Counted from the stretch's first letter, positions 1 through 9,761 are shown. The stretch is DNA of 64,000 nucleotides from Bacteroides neonati (GCF_000499785.1 NZ_HG726020.1:372001-436000); one strand, 5' to 3'. Translations and numbers: made by a program. The notes: generated by a model not told the origin, from the letters alone.

Positions 1-1017
1 TGAAAAAAACTTATAATCAGAAGCATTATTTACTTGAATACCATTACGCACACCAAAATATCCCGTTTGATTATTCAAAGTACCTTGGGTAAAATACCTA
101 GAAATTCGAGGATCATCATATCCTCCCATAAAGGACTGCATACTTGCTCCCATACGAACTTCATTGTATCCAAAAGCAATTGTATAGATTGGATTTACAA
201 CTTTAATTCCATTAGCTGTTTGTATAGATGCATTATCACTGTTTGAAAGAATTACTCCAACAGAATGCTTTATAGATTCTTCTGCCTTCTGTTTGGCTAA
301 AGTAGGATTTACATATGCAATGCGCATAGCTAAACGCAACTTTAACGAATTAGCAAACTTTATCCATTTTACATAATCACCTTTATAAACCAAATCGTAA
401 TCTGCCATTGGAGCTGCACCTGGATTAGTAGTTGTAAAAAGAGTCAAAACTTCAATGGCTCTGTCTAACTCTTGAAAAAAGAGATTATATACCTCTTCTT
501 GACTATCATAAGGAGAGGTAAGTCCCCCACCTCCTACCTTAGAATATGGAATTGGTCCCCACATATCTGTAAATCTATGCAAAGAAGCAACCTTCAAAAT
601 CTGAGCAAATTGAAAAGCATGAGAGTTCTCATCAGATCCTAAAATTTTCTTGATCTCAAGCCAAGCACCAAAAGCTCCTGTATATACACTCTTAAAACAC
701 TCATCCTGCCATTTATCATAGAAAAAATAGGTAGCATGATTTTTATTACTATTCCAATTATTGACTACAGACATGTGACCGGAGAAAATATCTCCTACAA
801 GGTTTTGAGACCTTTGATATTGATTATCATTTGTAGATATCACATTTTGTTGTAGTTGGGCATAAAAAGCTCCAACTCGAAAATTATCTCCATCCAAATC
901 ATCTCCATCAGGTTGATAAGGTTTTTTATTATCAAAACCATCGGTACAAGCGAAAGAAACGGCTAAAAAGAGAGTATAAGCTATTCCTTTATATATATTC
1001 TTATGCAATAATTTCAT
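1..1017 (-). CDS. SusD/RagB-family outer-membrane lipoprotein, 3' end outside the window (partial)
   Basis: The reading frame opens with ATG at 1015-1017 and stays open to base 1 (339 codons), so the C-terminus lies outside the window. The N-terminus is a lipoprotein signal: a hydrophobic stretch ending in a Cys near residue 24 (AVSFAC). It continues as an alpha-helical SusD-like protein with a FFQELDRAI segment typical of the SusD_2 group, which is an inference from family memory. It starts 17 bases after the susC-like gene stop in the same direction, so the two are co-transcribed. SusD-like proteins cap the SusC channel at the cell surface and bind glycan or peptide ligands. The substrate cannot be read from sequence; the neighbouring sulfatases suggest a sulfated glycan. 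Confidence 0.88.
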   Translation of the reverse strand, partial: MKLLHKNIYKGIAYTLFLAVSFACTDGFDNKKPYQPDGDDLDGDNFRVGAFYAQLQQNVISTNDNQYQRSQNLVGDIFSGHMSVVNNWNSNKNHATYFFYDKWQDECFKSVYTGAFGAWLEIKKILGSDENSHAFQFAQILKVASLHRFTDMWGPIPYSKVGGGGLTSPYDSQEEVYNLFFQELDRAIEVLTLFTTTNPGAAPMADYDLVYKGDYVKWIKFANSLKLRLAMRIAYVNPTLAKQKAEESIKHSVGVILSNSDNASIQTANGIKVVNPIYTIAFGYNEVRMGASMQSFMGGYDDPRISRYFTQGTLNNQTGYFGVRNGIQVNNASDYKFFS

Positions 1018-1034
1018 AATTATATCTTTATTTT

Positions 1035-4000
1035 TTAAAATTCAACTCTTAAACTAAAACCTATATTTCTTAAACTAGGTTGCATAAAATAATCAATTCC
1101 TTGGTAATAGTTTCCAGTAGAAGCAATAACCTCTGGGTCAAATGGAGCTTTATTATAAATCATCCATAAATTGCGTCCGACAAATGAAACATTTAATGAA
1201 AAATAATCGTTAAACCATGACTTAGGCATCATGTATCCAAATGTTAGTTCCTGCAAGCGAATATTTGTAGCACTGTACACATAATTTGAAAGCATTCCAG
1301 TTTCACCACTGCCAATATATTCATAATAATATTGCGTATCTAGTTTTCCATAGTTCACAAGTACACCACCATTATCACGTGCAATAGCCGATTCTTCTGA
1401 CACTCCATAAGCATCCATTATTGCCTGTGTTGCTGATATAACTTCACCCCCAATACGAGCGTTAAATAAAAATCCAAGATTAAAATTCCTATAAGAAAAT
1501 GAGTTACGGAACCCAAGATTAAAATCAGGATTTGCACTTCCTACTTTCTGTATGCAATCTACTGTTTGCAAAGTATTTGTATTAGGATCAACGTATATAA
1601 ACCCTTGATTGTCTTCACGTAACTTATTAGATGTATACAAATCACCAATAGAACCTCCTTCTTTTAGAATCATACTATAAGATCCTGTCTTACTCATCTC
1701 CAAACTATTAATAGTAAGAGTTTCACCGGTTATTGGGTCTGGATAGTTTCTAACCAATTCTATTATTTTATTACGATTCATACTAAAAGTCAGGTTCGAG
1801 TTCCAACTTAACTTTCCAAATGTATCATTAAATGAAAGCATTGTTTCTATTCCCCAGTTCTCAACATTTCCCGCCTGCAAATAAAAAGAAGAATAGCCTG
1901 ACGAAGGTGATAAAGTTGATTTAAAAATCTGGTCATAAGTATTTGATCTATAATAAGTAGCATCTAACCCCAATCTACCATCAAACATTTTTAGATTTAC
2001 TCCAAATTCATATGATTTTGTTCTTTCTGGTTTTAAGTCCTTAATGGGGTAATGGGTATTAGTTGAAATCTGCCCTTGACCAGTATAAGCATATGTAGGA
2101 TGAGCTAAGTATGGCGTCGGTGCATTACCGACAGAACTATAAGAGCCACGTAATTTCAAAAAAGTTACCCAATCTGGCATTTTCATCATTTCTGTTAAAA
2201 CCGCAGAGACACCTACTGAGGGATAAAAAAAACTTTTAGTAGTAGTGCCCATCAAAGAAGAATCCCAATCATTACGTGCTGTAGCACTTACATAAATCAT
2301 ACTTTTATATCCAACTTCTGCGCTTGCAAAGATAGATTGTGCTTGTCTTTGATCACCTTCTTGAAGTAAAGCAGCTCCACTACCATACAAATCTATATTT
2401 TTTAGAGCAAAGAAATTAGGACTTTTCAATAAATGCCCACAAGTACCACTTCTATCACTTTTTGTATCATGAATACTTGTACCAATATTAGCTGTCAAAT
2501 CAAATAGCTCAAATCGTTTATTTACATTAGCTATTAAATCAGCATATTTATCACTACTTTGATCTTTAAATGTCAACATATATCCTTTTGATCGTGCATG
2601 CAAAGGATCAGTCGAAGCATAAAGATGCCTATCATGCTGTAACAACGTATTATCTAACCGTAAGCGTCCGGAAACATTTAACCACTCTGTCACTTTATAG
2701 CGTAATCCGACATTAGCCATGTAGCGATCTCTGTTATTAGTAAAAACATTACGATTTGCTATCCAATAAGGATTTTGCATAGCTTTACCTTGATTTCCAT
2801 ATGGCCAATATTGAGTCATAATTTTACGTCCTTCATCATAACGTTCATAAAGACGGACATTATCAAAGCTTTCTCCTCTTGGGAATAGATAAACAGAAAG
2901 TAATGGATTATAATATTGTCCTTGTGCTAACATATTTTGATCTTCCTGAGCAATATAGCTAAAACCAAGATCAAGATTCACTTTATCTTTAAAAAAACTA
3001 CTCGTATTTTTTATCGTAAAATTATATCTATTATATTCATTATTAGGAATTATACCCCCTGAATTAGTTACAGAAGCCGAAGCAAATGTCTGATTTTTCT
3101 TTGTTCCTGTAGAAATAGAAAGAGAAGTTGTTGTGCTATAACCTGTACGAAAAAAATCAATAGGATCATAAGAAGATGGGGTTTCCAGTTTATCCCCCCA
3201 ACTGGCAAACTCTCCTTTTTTATTTCCATAAGTATTTTGAAAACGAGGAGTAACAAAAGGCTTCATAAAATCTGTATTATGAGCAAATACGATCTTTGCT
3301 TCGCCCTCTGTGCCTTGCTTTGTTGTTATTAAAATAGCACCGTTAGCCGCATTACTACCATATAGTGCAGCAGCTGATGGTCCTGTCAAAATTGACATAC
3401 TTTCAATGTCTTCAGGGTTGATATCAGAAATTCCCTCTCCAGACGTAAGACCTGAAAAAAGTCCTTCAGAAACTCCTCCTTGAGAGTTACTCATAGGAAC
3501 ACCATCTATCACATAAAGTACATTATTACTTTTTGAAATAGATTTAGAACCACGCATCACCACTTTTGTAGCACCGCCTATTCCTGAAGCGCTACTATTA
3601 ATTTGCAGACCTGCAACTTTTCCTGTAAGTGATTTTACAAAGTTAGCATCTTTTACAGCTGTAACTTCACTCGACTTAACTTCTTGCACATTATAACCCA
3701 ATGCTTTCGATTTTCTCTTAATACCCAGTGCTGTTACCACAACCTCATCCAACACTTCAGCATCTTCTACCATCGTAATAGCAAGTTGTTTACTGTCTTC
3801 TATTTTAATCTTTTGGGTTGTATATCCGATATAAGAAACAATAACGGTATTTCCCTTTTGTACTTTAAGTGAGAAATCACCATCCAAACCGGTTACCGTT
3901 CCATTGGTTGTTCCCTCAATTTGTACGGTCACCCCAATAAGTGATTCTCCTTTACTGTCTTTCACCACACCTTTGAGTTGAAAGCCATTATCTTGAGCAA

Positions 4001-4376
4001 CATCTAATTTGCCCTCGGAAAGAATAATCTGATTATCAACAATGGTATATTTTACATTCGTTCCAGAAAAGATTTCGCGCAACATTTCCGGAATGTCACT
4101 CTTATTATCAATTGAGACTATCCGATTGTTATTAATCGTTTTACTATTGTAAAGGAATACATATCCCGACTTTTTCTCTATCTGATTCAGCACAGACTCA
4201 ACCGTGACATTAGACAGACGAATGGGAGTATTGGTTTTTTGCGCATATCCGGTTGCGGCTTGCAACTGAAAGGCTACAAAAAACAGCATTATGAAACTAA
4301 TCTTCATGGCTAAAGGAAGTTTTAGATTTAAAGAACATTTATATTTTCTTGCAATAAATGAATATTTTTTTTTCAT
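1035..4376 (-). CDS. SusC/RagA-type TonB-dependent outer-membrane transporter with N-terminal STN domain
   Basis: A protein of 1113 aa. A signal peptide ends around residue 46 (ATGYAQ). An STN (secretin/TonB N-terminal) domain follows at about 50-120, then a carboxypeptidase-regulatory-like beta-sandwich at about 130-210 (LKGVVKDSKGESLIGV), a plug domain at about 210-350 with the SusC signature (VLYVIDGVPM), and a beta-barrel ending in the aromatic C-terminus RVEF. SusC proteins import oligosaccharides through the outer membrane with TonB energy. An STN domain marks transporters that signal to a FecR anti-sigma factor in the inner membrane. The matching FecR gene lies directly upstream and an ECF sigma gene is divergent from it. 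The partner susD is immediately downstream. Confidence 0.95.
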   Translation of the reverse strand: MKKKYSFIARKYKCSLNLKLPLAMKISFIMLFFVAFQLQAATGYAQKTNTPIRLSNVTVESVLNQIEKKSGYVFLYNSKTINNNRIVSIDNKSDIPEMLREIFSGTNVKYTIVDNQIILSEGKLDVAQDNGFQLKGVVKDSKGESLIGVTVQIEGTTNGTVTGLDGDFSLKVQKGNTVIVSYIGYTTQKIKIEDSKQLAITMVEDAEVLDEVVVTALGIKRKSKALGYNVQEVKSSEVTAVKDANFVKSLTGKVAGLQINSSASGIGGATKVVMRGSKSISKSNNVLYVIDGVPMSNSQGGVSEGLFSGLTSGEGISDINPEDIESMSILTGPSAAALYGSNAANGAILITTKQGTEGEAKIVFAHNTDFMKPFVTPRFQNTYGNKKGEFASWGDKLETPSSYDPIDFFRTGYSTTTSLSISTGTKKNQTFASASVTNSGGIIPNNEYNRYNFTIKNTSSFFKDKVNLDLGFSYIAQEDQNMLAQGQYYNPLLSVYLFPRGESFDNVRLYERYDEGRKIMTQYWPYGNQGKAMQNPYWIANRNVFTNNRDRYMANVGLRYKVTEWLNVSGRLRLDNTLLQHDRHLYASTDPLHARSKGYMLTFKDQSSDKYADLIANVNKRFELFDLTANIGTSIHDTKSDRSGTCGHLLKSPNFFALKNIDLYGSGAALLQEGDQRQAQSIFASAEVGYKSMIYVSATARNDWDSSLMGTTTKSFFYPSVGVSAVLTEMMKMPDWVTFLKLRGSYSSVGNAPTPYLAHPTYAYTGQGQISTNTHYPIKDLKPERTKSYEFGVNLKMFDGRLGLDATYYRSNTYDQIFKSTLSPSSGYSSFYLQAGNVENWGIETMLSFNDTFGKLSWNSNLTFSMNRNKIIELVRNYPDPITGETLTINSLEMSKTGSYSMILKEGGSIGDLYTSNKLREDNQGFIYVDPNTNTLQTVDCIQKVGSANPDFNLGFRNSFSYRNFNLGFLFNARIGGEVISATQAIMDAYGVSEESAIARDNGGVLVNYGKLDTQYYYEYIGSGETGMLSNYVYSATNIRLQELTFGYMMPKSWFNDYFSLNVSFVGRNLWMIYNKAPFDPEVIASTGNYYQGIDYFMQPSLRNIGFSLRVEF

Positions 4377-4554
4377 ATCTTTGCGGTTAACTAAAGTTTG
4401 TTATTATTAATAAACTATTTGGTATGGGGAGATCCGTATGAATTTGCAAGACTCGGTCGGACTCTCTTCATTTTTTTAAGGTAGGAAGGATAGCTGCTCC
4501 AACAGTATTCTTCCTATTTTCTTTTATTTTTCTATATCATAGGCTGCCTGTTTT

Positions 4555-5643
4555 TCATATGGTTACTATAATTTTATTTTTAGTGAAAGTTTCGTCTTTC
4601 TTTTGGACTGATTGAACCTGCTCCCACTTCATTTCTGCCGTTTTACTTAAATAATCAAGTATCTGTAGCAATGTTTCGTCTTTAAAAGTGGCTCGATAAC
4701 GATATTCCTTTCCAGATTTATTTTGTAATTCTATATCCACATTGAAATGTCGTGATAAACGCTTCAACACATCCGGAAGTGCAGCATTACGAAAAATTAG
4801 CTTCCCATCTTTCCAAGCAGTTTTCTCATCCACATCAACTTGCGATTTTTGTAACTGATGTGTTGCTTTATCGTAACTAAAGCGCTCTCCGGGCTCTAAT
4901 TTCACTTGACCTTTTAGGTCAGGAACAATCACATTAACCTTGCCCTCTTCTAGCGTTGTCTCAATCGAAGTTTCGTCCGAATAGGCATTCACATTGAAAC
5001 GGGTACCATATACATATACGCTCATGCCACTCTTGGTATGTACATAGAAAGGAGATTCGGAATTGGCTTGTACATCGAAATAGGCTTCACCATTTAACTC
5101 CACTTCGCGCTTGTCTGCATAAAACTTAACCGGATAGCGCAAGCGGGTACCTGCATTAAGCCAAACAACAGAACCGTCGGGCAATTCATAACGAATCACT
5201 GTACCAGAAGGGGTAGTTACCTCGGCATATTGAACCACCTCATCCATCGGCTGACTCCAATATAAATATCCTAATATAAAAGAAGAGAGCAACAAGGGAA
5301 GTGACAACATAGCTGCGTAACGCATTACATTAACCTTGAAATGATTTGCTCGATTTCTCTTGATAATACCCTGTGTTCGTAGATACCCTGCTTCTACATC
5401 AACATCTTCCATCAGCTCGATATCGTCTGCAATGGCCAGCGACAAGCGCAACTGGTGTAAATGCTCACGCAATTCATTAGAGGCAGCCAATTCTGCCTCT
5501 ATCGCTTTTTCTTCTGCCGACGTACATTGCCCTTTGCAATAACGCAACAAGCTTTCTGAATCTCTGAATTCAATCTGTTTACCCACTATTTTTATATTTT
5601 TTGAATCGTACTGAATGCTTCGTTTATTAATAATACAATCCAT
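4555..5643 (-). CDS. FecR-family anti-sigma factor
   Basis: A protein of 362 aa. It has a cytoplasmic N-terminal segment (1-107), one transmembrane helix at about 108-128, a periplasmic FecR domain at about 130-250 (LPDGSVVWLNAGTRLRYP, then TRFNVNAY), and a C-terminal DUF4974-like STN-fold domain at about 270-340. FecR proteins hold an ECF sigma factor at the membrane and release it when the STN domain of the SusC partner reports substrate. It lies 178 bases upstream of the STN-bearing susC on the same strand and is divergent from the ECF gene at 6177. A perfect 14-base inverted repeat begins at its start codon. The start is the first in-frame ATG; a later start would remove only non-conserved residues. 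Confidence 0.92.
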   Translation of the reverse strand: MDCIINKRSIQYDSKNIKIVGKQIEFRDSESLLRYCKGQCTSAEEKAIEAELAASNELREHLHQLRLSLAIADDIELMEDVDVEAGYLRTQGIIKRNRANHFKVNVMRYAAMLSLPLLLSSFILGYLYWSQPMDEVVQYAEVTTPSGTVIRYELPDGSVVWLNAGTRLRYPVKFYADKREVELNGEAYFDVQANSESPFYVHTKSGMSVYVYGTRFNVNAYSDETSIETTLEEGKVNVIVPDLKGQVKLEPGERFSYDKATHQLQKSQVDVDEKTAWKDGKLIFRNAALPDVLKRLSRHFNVDIELQNKSGKEYRYRATFKDETLLQILDYLSKTAEMKWEQVQSVQKKDETFTKNKIIVTI

Positions 5644-5684
5644 ACTAAAAAAAAGGACAGGTTGTTTTCTTTTTTTTTAGTATG
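5641..5684. repeat. Perfect 14-bp inverted repeat overlapping the FecR start codon
   Basis: The arms are 5641-5654 (CATACTAAAAAAAA) and 5671-5684 (TTTTTTTTAGTATG), with a 16-base spacer. The left arm contains the FecR start codon on the minus strand, so a hairpin in the mRNA would enclose the translation start. The ATG of each arm faces outward or inward depending on strand. It could modulate translation of the anti-sigma factor or reduce transcription into it. Confidence 0.75.
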
Positions 5685-5779
5685 AGTCAGAAAATATTCC
5701 ATCTACATTTTAACAGTGTTAATTGTATCTAGTCTTGTGCGGATCTATTTATACAAGAGTATATAGACTTGGCATGAAA

Positions 5780-5814
5780 GACTACGTACTCATTGCCCCA
5801 GAAACTACGTATTT
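5780..5814 (-). repeat. TACGTA-containing dispersed repeat, copy 1
   Basis: A 35-base stretch reads GACTACGTACTCATTGC at its left end and ACTACGTATTT at its right end. Read on the minus strand it matches the left 35 bases of the palindromic element at 49611-49668 at 28 of 35 positions by my hand alignment. It is a half-element: the distal third of the other copy is not seen here. Confidence 0.65.
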
Positions 5815-6108
5815 AACACAGCATTAAAATAGTTCTTTTGCAAACAAAGAGAAGCATTATAAAAACTAATTAAAAATAAGAAAACAAGATACTAATAATC
5901 AATAACTTAAATAGACACCAAAACTTATTTCAACTCATTGCTGTCTATTTTAGATCAAGCATCTCCTACTATAATATCAGCTCTTAATAGCAATGATACT
6001 TATGCATTTATCAAGTTCATTTTTTTTTCGGCGCAATACTTTTTATGGGGAAAAGAGAGGTTGTTGATTTGCTCGATCGAAAGCCCTTAGAAAAAACAAT
6101 GAGTCAAA

Positions 6109-6140
6109 TTTAGCTTTTTTAATTATTAGCGTTATCTTTG
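6109..6140 (+). promoter_or_regulatory. Putative promoter of the ECF sigma gene
   Basis: TATCTTTG at 6133-6140 matches the Bacteroides -7 consensus exactly. A weak -33 element (TTTAG, 6109-6113) sits 19 bases upstream. The ATG of the sigma gene follows 36 bases later. The promoter is of the housekeeping type, so the sigma gene is likely expressed constitutively and controlled post-translationally by FecR. Confidence 0.6.
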
Positions 6141-6176
6141 CAACGCACATGAATAGTTACACCAGCGACTAAAACG

Positions 6177-6743
6177 ATGAGAATATCCTTTACTAGTACG
6201 AATAAAGAAAAAGACTTTAAAAAATTATACGAAGAGTATTACGCCCCGTTCTGTCTATATGCCAAACGATTTATTGACGATTCTAGTACCTGCGAAGACA
6301 TTGTTTCGGACGTATTCGCTTCTTTATGGGATAAAGAAGATTCCTTTGAATTAAATAAGACAACAGCATTGGGATATTTAAAAACCTGTGTACGTAATAG
6401 CTGTTTGAACTACCTAAAGCACCTAGAGTATGAATGGAGTTATGCCGAACTCTGCCAGAAACGTGACCCAATATATGCAACAGCTCCCGATAGCATTTAT
6501 ACACTCGAAGAGCTTTATAAGATGTTGTATGAAACACTGAATAAGTTGCCCGAAAGTTATCGAGTTGTATTTACGAAAAACTTTTTTGAAGGCAAAACAC
6601 ATGCCGAGATAGCTAAAGAGATGAACTTAAGCGTAAAATCCATTGACCGATACAAACAACGGACAATGGATTTTCTACGTGCCGAATTAAAGGAGTATTT
6701 GCCTCTAATCGCTTGGGTATTGTTGCACCGCAATGCCTTTTAG
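6177..6743 (+). CDS. ECF-type RNA polymerase sigma-70 factor
   Basis: A protein of 188 aa, normal for the Bacteroides ECF family. Sigma region 2 lies at about 10-80 (FKKLYEEYYAPFCLYAKRF, then EDIVSDVFASLW) and region 4 at about 115-170, with a helix-turn-helix (GKTHAEIAKEMNLSVKSI). There is no transmembrane segment. It is divergent from the FecR/susC/susD unit, which is the usual arrangement for a sigma that activates transporter genes after release by its anti-sigma factor. Its last four bases overlap the stop codon of the convergent sulfatase gene (6740), so the two 3' ends share sequence and no terminator separates them. Confidence 0.94.
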   Translation: MRISFTSTNKEKDFKKLYEEYYAPFCLYAKRFIDDSSTCEDIVSDVFASLWDKEDSFELNKTTALGYLKTCVRNSCLNYLKHLEYEWSYAELCQKRDPIYATAPDSIYTLEELYKMLYETLNKLPESYRVVFTKNFFEGKTHAEIAKEMNLSVKSIDRYKQRTMDFLRAELKEYLPLIAWVLLHRNAF

Positions 6744-8251
6744 CGACTTCGTCCTTGCAGCTTTTGCTGGTCCAAACGCGACTTCATCGTTTTTACAAGC
6801 TCTGGATAATGCTCCACCAGGTTGTTTTGTTGGCTGGCGTCTTGCTCTAAATTGTATAATTGCATAGAAGGTCGATCACTCGCTTCTTTCTCGGGCAAAG
6901 CCCAGCCACCCGAGCCTTTACAATCTAACAGTACCCACGGCCCCTGACGAAAAGCAAAATAACCTTCGACAGAATGAGATATAAGCGACTCGCGCAAATG
7001 AGACTGTCCACTTGACTTCCCCCGTAATACGCTCCAAAAGCTATAGCTATCTTCGCCTGCATCGGGAGATAAGGGAGTTTGTAGCATCTCGGCACAGGTA
7101 GCCAATAAGTCGGTAGAACAAACCAATTGTGACGATCGGCTACCTGCCTGAATCTTTTGAGGCCATGTTACAAGGTAAGGAATCCGGTGACCTCCTTCCC
7201 AGATATCTGATTTTGCACCCGAGTAGATGCCATTAGCACGATGATTAAACGCGTTGATATCCTCCTGTCCCCACATCGATCCGTTATCGCTGGTGAAAAC
7301 AACAATTGTGTTCTTATCCTGACCGCTCTCTTCGAGTGCCTTGTAGATCTGACGTACCACGTCATCGACCATACAAACAAAATCGCCATACACACCGGCA
7401 TTAGACCGATGACGAAACTCTGCCGACGGAAGCCAGGGAGTATGAGGCGCGCTAAGAGGGAAGTATAGAAAGAAGGGCGATTTATTTTTGCTAGCCTCGT
7501 GAATGTACTTTACTGACTGCGCAGTGAAGCGTTGCAAACAAGTATCATGGGAGAAATCGTCTGCAATATCTCCATGACGATACCACATGCCCTTTGCTTC
7601 ATCGCTTTTCCATGTCGGAGCATGTCGGTTTACGGGAGCGGTCAGCTTGCCATTTTCAATGTATACATAAGGAGCCATATCGAGCGATGCAGGCAGGATG
7701 TAACTATAATCAAAACCACAATCGGTGGGTCCGCCGGTAATGGAGGCTTCGTAGTTTACGTTCTGTGTATCCGTAGTATCCCATTCGCTGCCTTCGTACA
7801 GTGCCTTCGTACTGTCTTTTTTACTCCAATGAAGTCCCAGGTGCCATTTACCAATACAGGCAGTACGATAGCCATTTGCTTTCAGAAAGGAGGCTACTGT
7901 TTCACGCACCGGTTCAAGCAATGGTTCGGAGTATCCGGTTAACACTCCTTTTTTTAACGCCGATCGAAAAGCATACCGTCCGGTCAACGTACCATAGCGC
8001 GTGGGAGTACTAACGGCCGAATTGCTATGTGCATCGGTAAACTGCATTCCGTTGTCAACCATGTGGTCTAACGCAGGAGTGGGTATCTGCGAAGCGGCAT
8101 TCAATGCACGGATATCTCCAATACCCATATCATCTGCCAATATATAAATAATATTAGGTTTCTCGACCGACGATGCCTTTGCCACACCTGCCAAAAGCAA
8201 GAGAGAAGGCAGGCCAATCAAGGCTCTGTTACGTATCATGCTGTGTTTCAT
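6740..8251 (-). CDS. Secreted sulfatase, Ser-type formylglycine motif
   Basis: A protein of 503 aa with a signal peptide (about 1-27). The alkaline-phosphatase/sulfatase fold begins with IIYILADDMGIGD, whose Asp pair binds calcium. The maturation motif is STPTRYGTLTG, fitting (C/S)xPxR with Ser at the catalytic position, which an anaerobic sulfatase-maturating enzyme must convert to formylglycine. IGKWHLG and VFTSDNGS supply further active-site residues. It hydrolyses sulfate esters on glycans in the periplasm or at the surface. Its start overlaps the stop of the upstream sulfatase by 4 bases (ATGA), so the pair is translationally coupled. Subfamily and sulfate position are not assigned. Confidence 0.93.
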   Translation of the reverse strand: MKHSMIRNRALIGLPSLLLLAGVAKASSVEKPNIIYILADDMGIGDIRALNAASQIPTPALDHMVDNGMQFTDAHSNSAVSTPTRYGTLTGRYAFRSALKKGVLTGYSEPLLEPVRETVASFLKANGYRTACIGKWHLGLHWSKKDSTKALYEGSEWDTTDTQNVNYEASITGGPTDCGFDYSYILPASLDMAPYVYIENGKLTAPVNRHAPTWKSDEAKGMWYRHGDIADDFSHDTCLQRFTAQSVKYIHEASKNKSPFFLYFPLSAPHTPWLPSAEFRHRSNAGVYGDFVCMVDDVVRQIYKALEESGQDKNTIVVFTSDNGSMWGQEDINAFNHRANGIYSGAKSDIWEGGHRIPYLVTWPQKIQAGSRSSQLVCSTDLLATCAEMLQTPLSPDAGEDSYSFWSVLRGKSSGQSHLRESLISHSVEGYFAFRQGPWVLLDCKGSGGWALPEKEASDRPSMQLYNLEQDASQQNNLVEHYPELVKTMKSRLDQQKLQGRSR

Positions 8252-9705
8252 TTTCTTTCATTTTTAAAAATAGTGTGCCACTCTTGTTTCATTCGTTTCA
8301 CAGACTCTGTGCCGTACTCTTTTCCATCGAAAGAGTCTTTGTATTCGTTAAACTGATTATATAAGATCTTCTTGAGATGCTTTGCCTTTTTAGGCATTAC
8401 TTCATGCAAGTCCTTCTGTTCAAAGGGGTCTTCTTCTATATTATACAACTCATACTGCCCCTCCGAGTAATAGAGCTTATAGTCCGATTCAAGAACAGCA
8501 CCCTGAAGCATGGAGCCAAAGAGTAACGGTTTACTGCGTGCACGAGTCGAGCCATTCGCAAAGCGTCGGAAAGACTCCCCGTCTAACGCTTGCTTGGTGG
8601 AGCCCGTATGACCCAAAATATCTAAAACAGTAGGAAAATAATCAGTTGTAGAGCATGCTTGTGCTACATGCTTCCCGGCAGGTGTCTCTTTTCTCCATAC
8701 CATAAATGCAGGGACTCTGATTCCACCTTCGTGCAATGAGCGTTTAAGCCCTTTAAAGTTGCCTGCAGATCCGGGAGTACCTATTTCGGGACCGTTATCA
8801 CTACAAAACAGGATGAGTGTATTTTCATATAAACCCAATTCTTTGAGGTGAGCAACCAAACGCCCTACCTGCTCGTCCATGGCGGTGATGCATCCGTAAT
8901 AGTTTTGCTCTTCCATAGAAAACCCCTGATACATGGCTGCATGTTGAGGCGACGCAACACATGGCAAGTGAGGGGCATGAAACCAGATTACACTTAGAAA
9001 CGGCTGATTCTTCAGGCGGTTATCCTCAATAAAGGGAAGAACACGATCCATAATCACCCGACTATCATCTCCACTCACCTGATCGGTTACTTTATTTCCG
9101 GCTATATCCCAATAGGAGGTGCCGTAATCTCGCACAGACTCTCCGGGAGTTACAGCATTCCAAAACCGGCCGTTGTTCTTTTCCGGGCATATCATGGGGT
9201 CGTAAGTGGGGACTTTTGACTCCGTAACAAAAGCAATATCATAGCCATGCTCTACCGGAGGATTATATAGATGGGGATACGCTGCACCACCCCGATTGGC
9301 ATCTTTGCCTTGCTTTGTCAATGTACCTAAATGCCATTTGCCAAAATGACCGGTAGCATACCCCTCTTCTTTTAATGTTTCGGACAGGCAGATCTCTTCC
9401 GGACGAAGGATACCTTCATTGGCCGAAAAAACTCCCGTGCGAAAGGGATGACGACCGGTGAGAACACTTGCTCTGGTTGGCGATGAAAGTGGAGCCGCTG
9501 CATAGAAGCGGTCAAAAACAACCCCATCGGAGGCCAATGCATCCAGATGGGGCGTTCGTATGATGCGATTGCCGTTGAACCCGACATCTCCCCAACCCAA
9601 ATCATCGGCCATGATAAGAATCACATTAGGTTTGTCGGTTTGCTTAGCAAAAGCACACAGTGGAGTAACAATAAAGCCAAATAGATATAAAGTGCTTTTC
9701 TTCAT
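8248..9705 (-). CDS. Secreted sulfatase, Ser-type formylglycine motif
   Basis: A protein of 485 aa with a signal peptide ending near residue 20 (CAFA). The N-terminal metal site is NVILIMADDLGWGDVG. The maturation motif is SSPTRASVLTG (Ser-type), followed by GKWHLG and FCSDNGPE. It ends with a short C-terminal subdomain (LYNIEEDPFEQKDL) typical of S1 sulfatases. It is the first gene of a two-gene sulfatase unit and lies only 74 bases downstream of menE on the same strand. It therefore either has its own promoter in that gap or receives read-through from the menaquinone operon. Its sequence differs clearly from the other two sulfatases here, so it probably removes a different sulfate. Confidence 0.93.
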   Translation of the reverse strand: MKKSTLYLFGFIVTPLCAFAKQTDKPNVILIMADDLGWGDVGFNGNRIIRTPHLDALASDGVVFDRFYAAAPLSSPTRASVLTGRHPFRTGVFSANEGILRPEEICLSETLKEEGYATGHFGKWHLGTLTKQGKDANRGGAAYPHLYNPPVEHGYDIAFVTESKVPTYDPMICPEKNNGRFWNAVTPGESVRDYGTSYWDIAGNKVTDQVSGDDSRVIMDRVLPFIEDNRLKNQPFLSVIWFHAPHLPCVASPQHAAMYQGFSMEEQNYYGCITAMDEQVGRLVAHLKELGLYENTLILFCSDNGPEIGTPGSAGNFKGLKRSLHEGGIRVPAFMVWRKETPAGKHVAQACSTTDYFPTVLDILGHTGSTKQALDGESFRRFANGSTRARSKPLLFGSMLQGAVLESDYKLYYSEGQYELYNIEEDPFEQKDLHEVMPKKAKHLKKILYNQFNEYKDSFDGKEYGTESVKRMKQEWHTIFKNERK

Positions 9706-9730
9706 AATTCTTTTTAATTTTCAGATATAA

Positions 9731-9761
9731 TACTGCCAAGTCGAATGAGCTCCTCGGCAGT
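9731..9761 (-). terminator. Weak hairpin between menE and the sulfatase unit
   Basis: ACTGCC (9731-9736) can pair with GGCAGT (9756-9761) around an interior of about 19 bases. There is no good U-run after it on the minus strand, so it is at best an attenuating terminator for the men operon. Confidence 0.25.

Larger units (their letters stand above)
5644..6176. other. Divergent intergenic region between the FecR and ECF sigma genes
   Basis: 533 A/T-rich bases without a credible gene. It holds the inverted repeat at the FecR start, a TACGTA repeat copy at 5780-5814, and the sigma-gene promoter near 6109-6140. A TAAATTTG match to the -7 consensus on the minus strand (6105-6112) overlaps the sigma promoter, but it is far from the FecR start and was not called. 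Confidence 0.7.

Noticed and set aside
4376-4383. TATCTTTG promoter box on the plus strand at the susC start
   Set aside because: It points away from susC toward the 3' end of the FecR gene and no gene follows on that strand. It may be chance, or an antisense start.
5641-5684. Invertible promoter flanked by inverted repeats
   Set aside because: The spacer is only 16 bases, too short to carry a promoter, and there is no recombinase gene nearby.
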